From assembly GCF_024362695.1 (NCBI RefSeq), contig NC_065417.1, forward strand, positions 1,729,001-1,793,000: a stretch of DNA of 64,000 nt. The letters run 5' to 3'. The number at the start of each line of letters is the position of its first letter. Position 1 is the first letter of the stretch. This DNA comes from Pectinophora gossypiella. Lineage: Eukaryota; Arthropoda; Insecta; Lepidoptera; Gelechiidae. Of this stretch, positions 62,635-64,000 are shown one piece after another. Both the position numbers and the translations under genes were made by a program. Under the pieces are notes generated by a model, which saw only the letters and a program-made list of their open reading frames with translations, searched no databases and was not told the DNA's origin.

Positions 62635-64000
62635 ATGGTGTTTTGTACAGTTTGTAAAGTCTCTGTAGATCGTGTTCATTGGGTGGGGCATTTACGAAGC
62701 ACTAACCATAAAAATAAAAATATTTCTCCTTTTAGCGACGGGATTGAATTAATTGAGTCCGCATTTCGCAACCGAATAGCTTCATACAGAATATTATCAC
62801 CAGATTTGGATGGTCATAATTCTTTAGATCGGTTTCTTGATGATATAAAAAATAAAATCAAAACATTAATTGATTTGTCTCTCAAGGAAAATGACTGTAT
62901 AAAACTCAATTTTGAACATTTTGCTGTTTTTCTTTTAGTAAAAAATGATTCTCAGGAAATAAAGTCTTTTGGAACTAAAAATTATACTCTCTATAAAAAT
63001 TATGACTTTGATAGTTTAATGAACAAAGTGAAAATTAGTTTGATGAGAAAAAAATGAGAATTTCAAGAACGTGATAGTGGTTGGACCTTCTTACATAATT
63101 CCCATTTAGAATTGAATATTAATAAATATCAACCATTAAGAGGGTCAGGTCACATTGATTTGCCTGCACCAATCAAAGCCAGAAAAGCGTGTGTAAACAT
63201 AAAAAACGAAGACAGTTTTTACTTTTTGTGGTCAGTTACAGCTGCTTTATACCCAGTTAAATCTCATCCTGATAGAGTATCGTCATATCCTAATTTCAAA
63301 GACGTTTTAAATGTAGAGGATATATCGTTTCCAGTTACTTTTTCAGACATAGCTAAATTTGAAATTAACAACCCTCAAATATGTATTTTTGTTTACGGTT
63401 TAAAAGATAATAATACAGTTATCGGCCCTCTTTACAAATCTGAACCATTAAATAAAAAAGTAATTCATCTACTGTACCTACAGGAAGGTAATATGTCACA
63501 TTACTGTTTAATCAAGGATTTACCGCGACTAGTTAGAAGTCAAATTTCTAAACATCATGGTAAATTGTATTTTTGCGAACATTGTTTGTTATTTTTCAAC
63601 TCGACCGATCAGTTAAGTTCTCATAGTTGTGGAGGTGTAGCTACTAAATTACCCCCAAAAGGGTCATTTATAGAGTTCAAAAATTATAACAGAAAACAAA
63701 ATGTTCCTTTTGTTGTTTATGCAGATTTTGAGTCAATGCTCGTACCCTACGAGACTTGTGAAAATGATCCTATCAAGTCAAGCACAGTGACTCATCAGCA
63801 GCACGTGCCCGTAGCTTTTGCTTATCATCTTGTTTGTACTGTAGATGAACGATATAATCACATTACATCGTACCGAGGACAAGATTGTGTTGACAAATTT
63901 GTTGATTCAATTTGCAACGATGCAAAAAGGATAAGCGCAGTATTAAGTAATAGTGTACCTATAGTTTTTACAGAAAGTGATGCGTTAAACTTTGAAAATG
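62635..64000 (+). pseudogene. Protein-primed-type family B DNA polymerase, N-terminal part, one internal stop, runs off the window
   Basis: Starts at ATG 62635 in good context (AAAAATGG). Residues 4-25 form a C2H2 finger (C4, C7, H19, H25). A TGA at 63055-63057 (codon 141) interrupts an otherwise continuous frame that stays open to position 64000. Residues 314-332 form a second Cys/His cluster (C-x2-C-x12-H-x-C). Residues 363-367 are ADFES with the D-x-E of exonuclease motif I. Such polymerases replicate Polintons, adintoviruses and bidnaviruses from a protein primer and proofread through this exonuclease domain. The polymerase palm motifs would lie beyond the window. A single stop in over 450 codons indicates recent decay, or read-through, or sequencing error. 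Same strand as the ATPase. Confidence 0.8.

Overview
The window looks like moth or butterfly (Lepidoptera) nuclear DNA. It is AT-rich, has almost no long open reading frames, and is packed with tRNA-derived SINEs, 5'-truncated LINE tails and short foldback DNA transposons. The order is inferred from repeat types I know from Lepidoptera: a tRNA head joined to a core containing TCGGAAGGCACGTTAAGCC, TATG/TAACA tails, and a LINE 3' end that finishes in GAATTTGAATTTGAA. I cannot name a species. There is no operon, CRISPR array, rRNA gene or convincing true tRNA gene.

Positions 1-54,500 are mostly a repeat graveyard. I use private labels. SINE-A, -B, -C and -D are tRNA-headed, and A, B and C share one core. 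LINE-1 to LINE-9 are tails of non-LTR elements. MITE-P, -Q, -S, -T, -U, -V, -W and -X are foldback or inverted-repeat elements. HP is a small hairpin element. Several insertions are nested and can be read against an empty paralogous site: MITE-P in MITE-U (4739-4899), HP in LINE-1 (7054-7181), a TTAA-flanked piggyBac-like MITE in LINE-1 (24045-24143) and in LINE-9 (37808-37898), and LINE-2 in another repeat (31690-31936). One SINE-A is twin-primed (38731-39107). Host coding signal is thin. There is one well-bounded internal exon on the minus strand (18404-18938), a possible last exon (35964-36088) behind an unusual tandem array, and a GC-rich putative promoter with a first exon (about 53420-53814).

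Positions 55,480-64,000 are different. A hairpin-forming terminal-like structure (55483-55693) and repeated leader sequence come before a broken packaging-type ATPase with Walker A and B motifs (56998-57688). Next come a lysine-rich minus-strand gene with intron signals (58012-58798), a satellite array bracketed by inverted repeats (58909-59891), a three-exon plus-strand gene (61127-62411) and the start of a family B DNA polymerase (62635 to the window end, one internal stop). ATPase plus PolB is the gene pairing of Polinton/Maverick and adintovirus-like elements. I read this as a decaying endogenous virus-like element, continuing to the right of the window, with intron-bearing accessory genes whose membership in the element is not proven.

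Limits: everything was read by eye. Element boundaries are approximate unless a target-site duplication is given, and superfamily names for MITEs and LINE clades are tentative.
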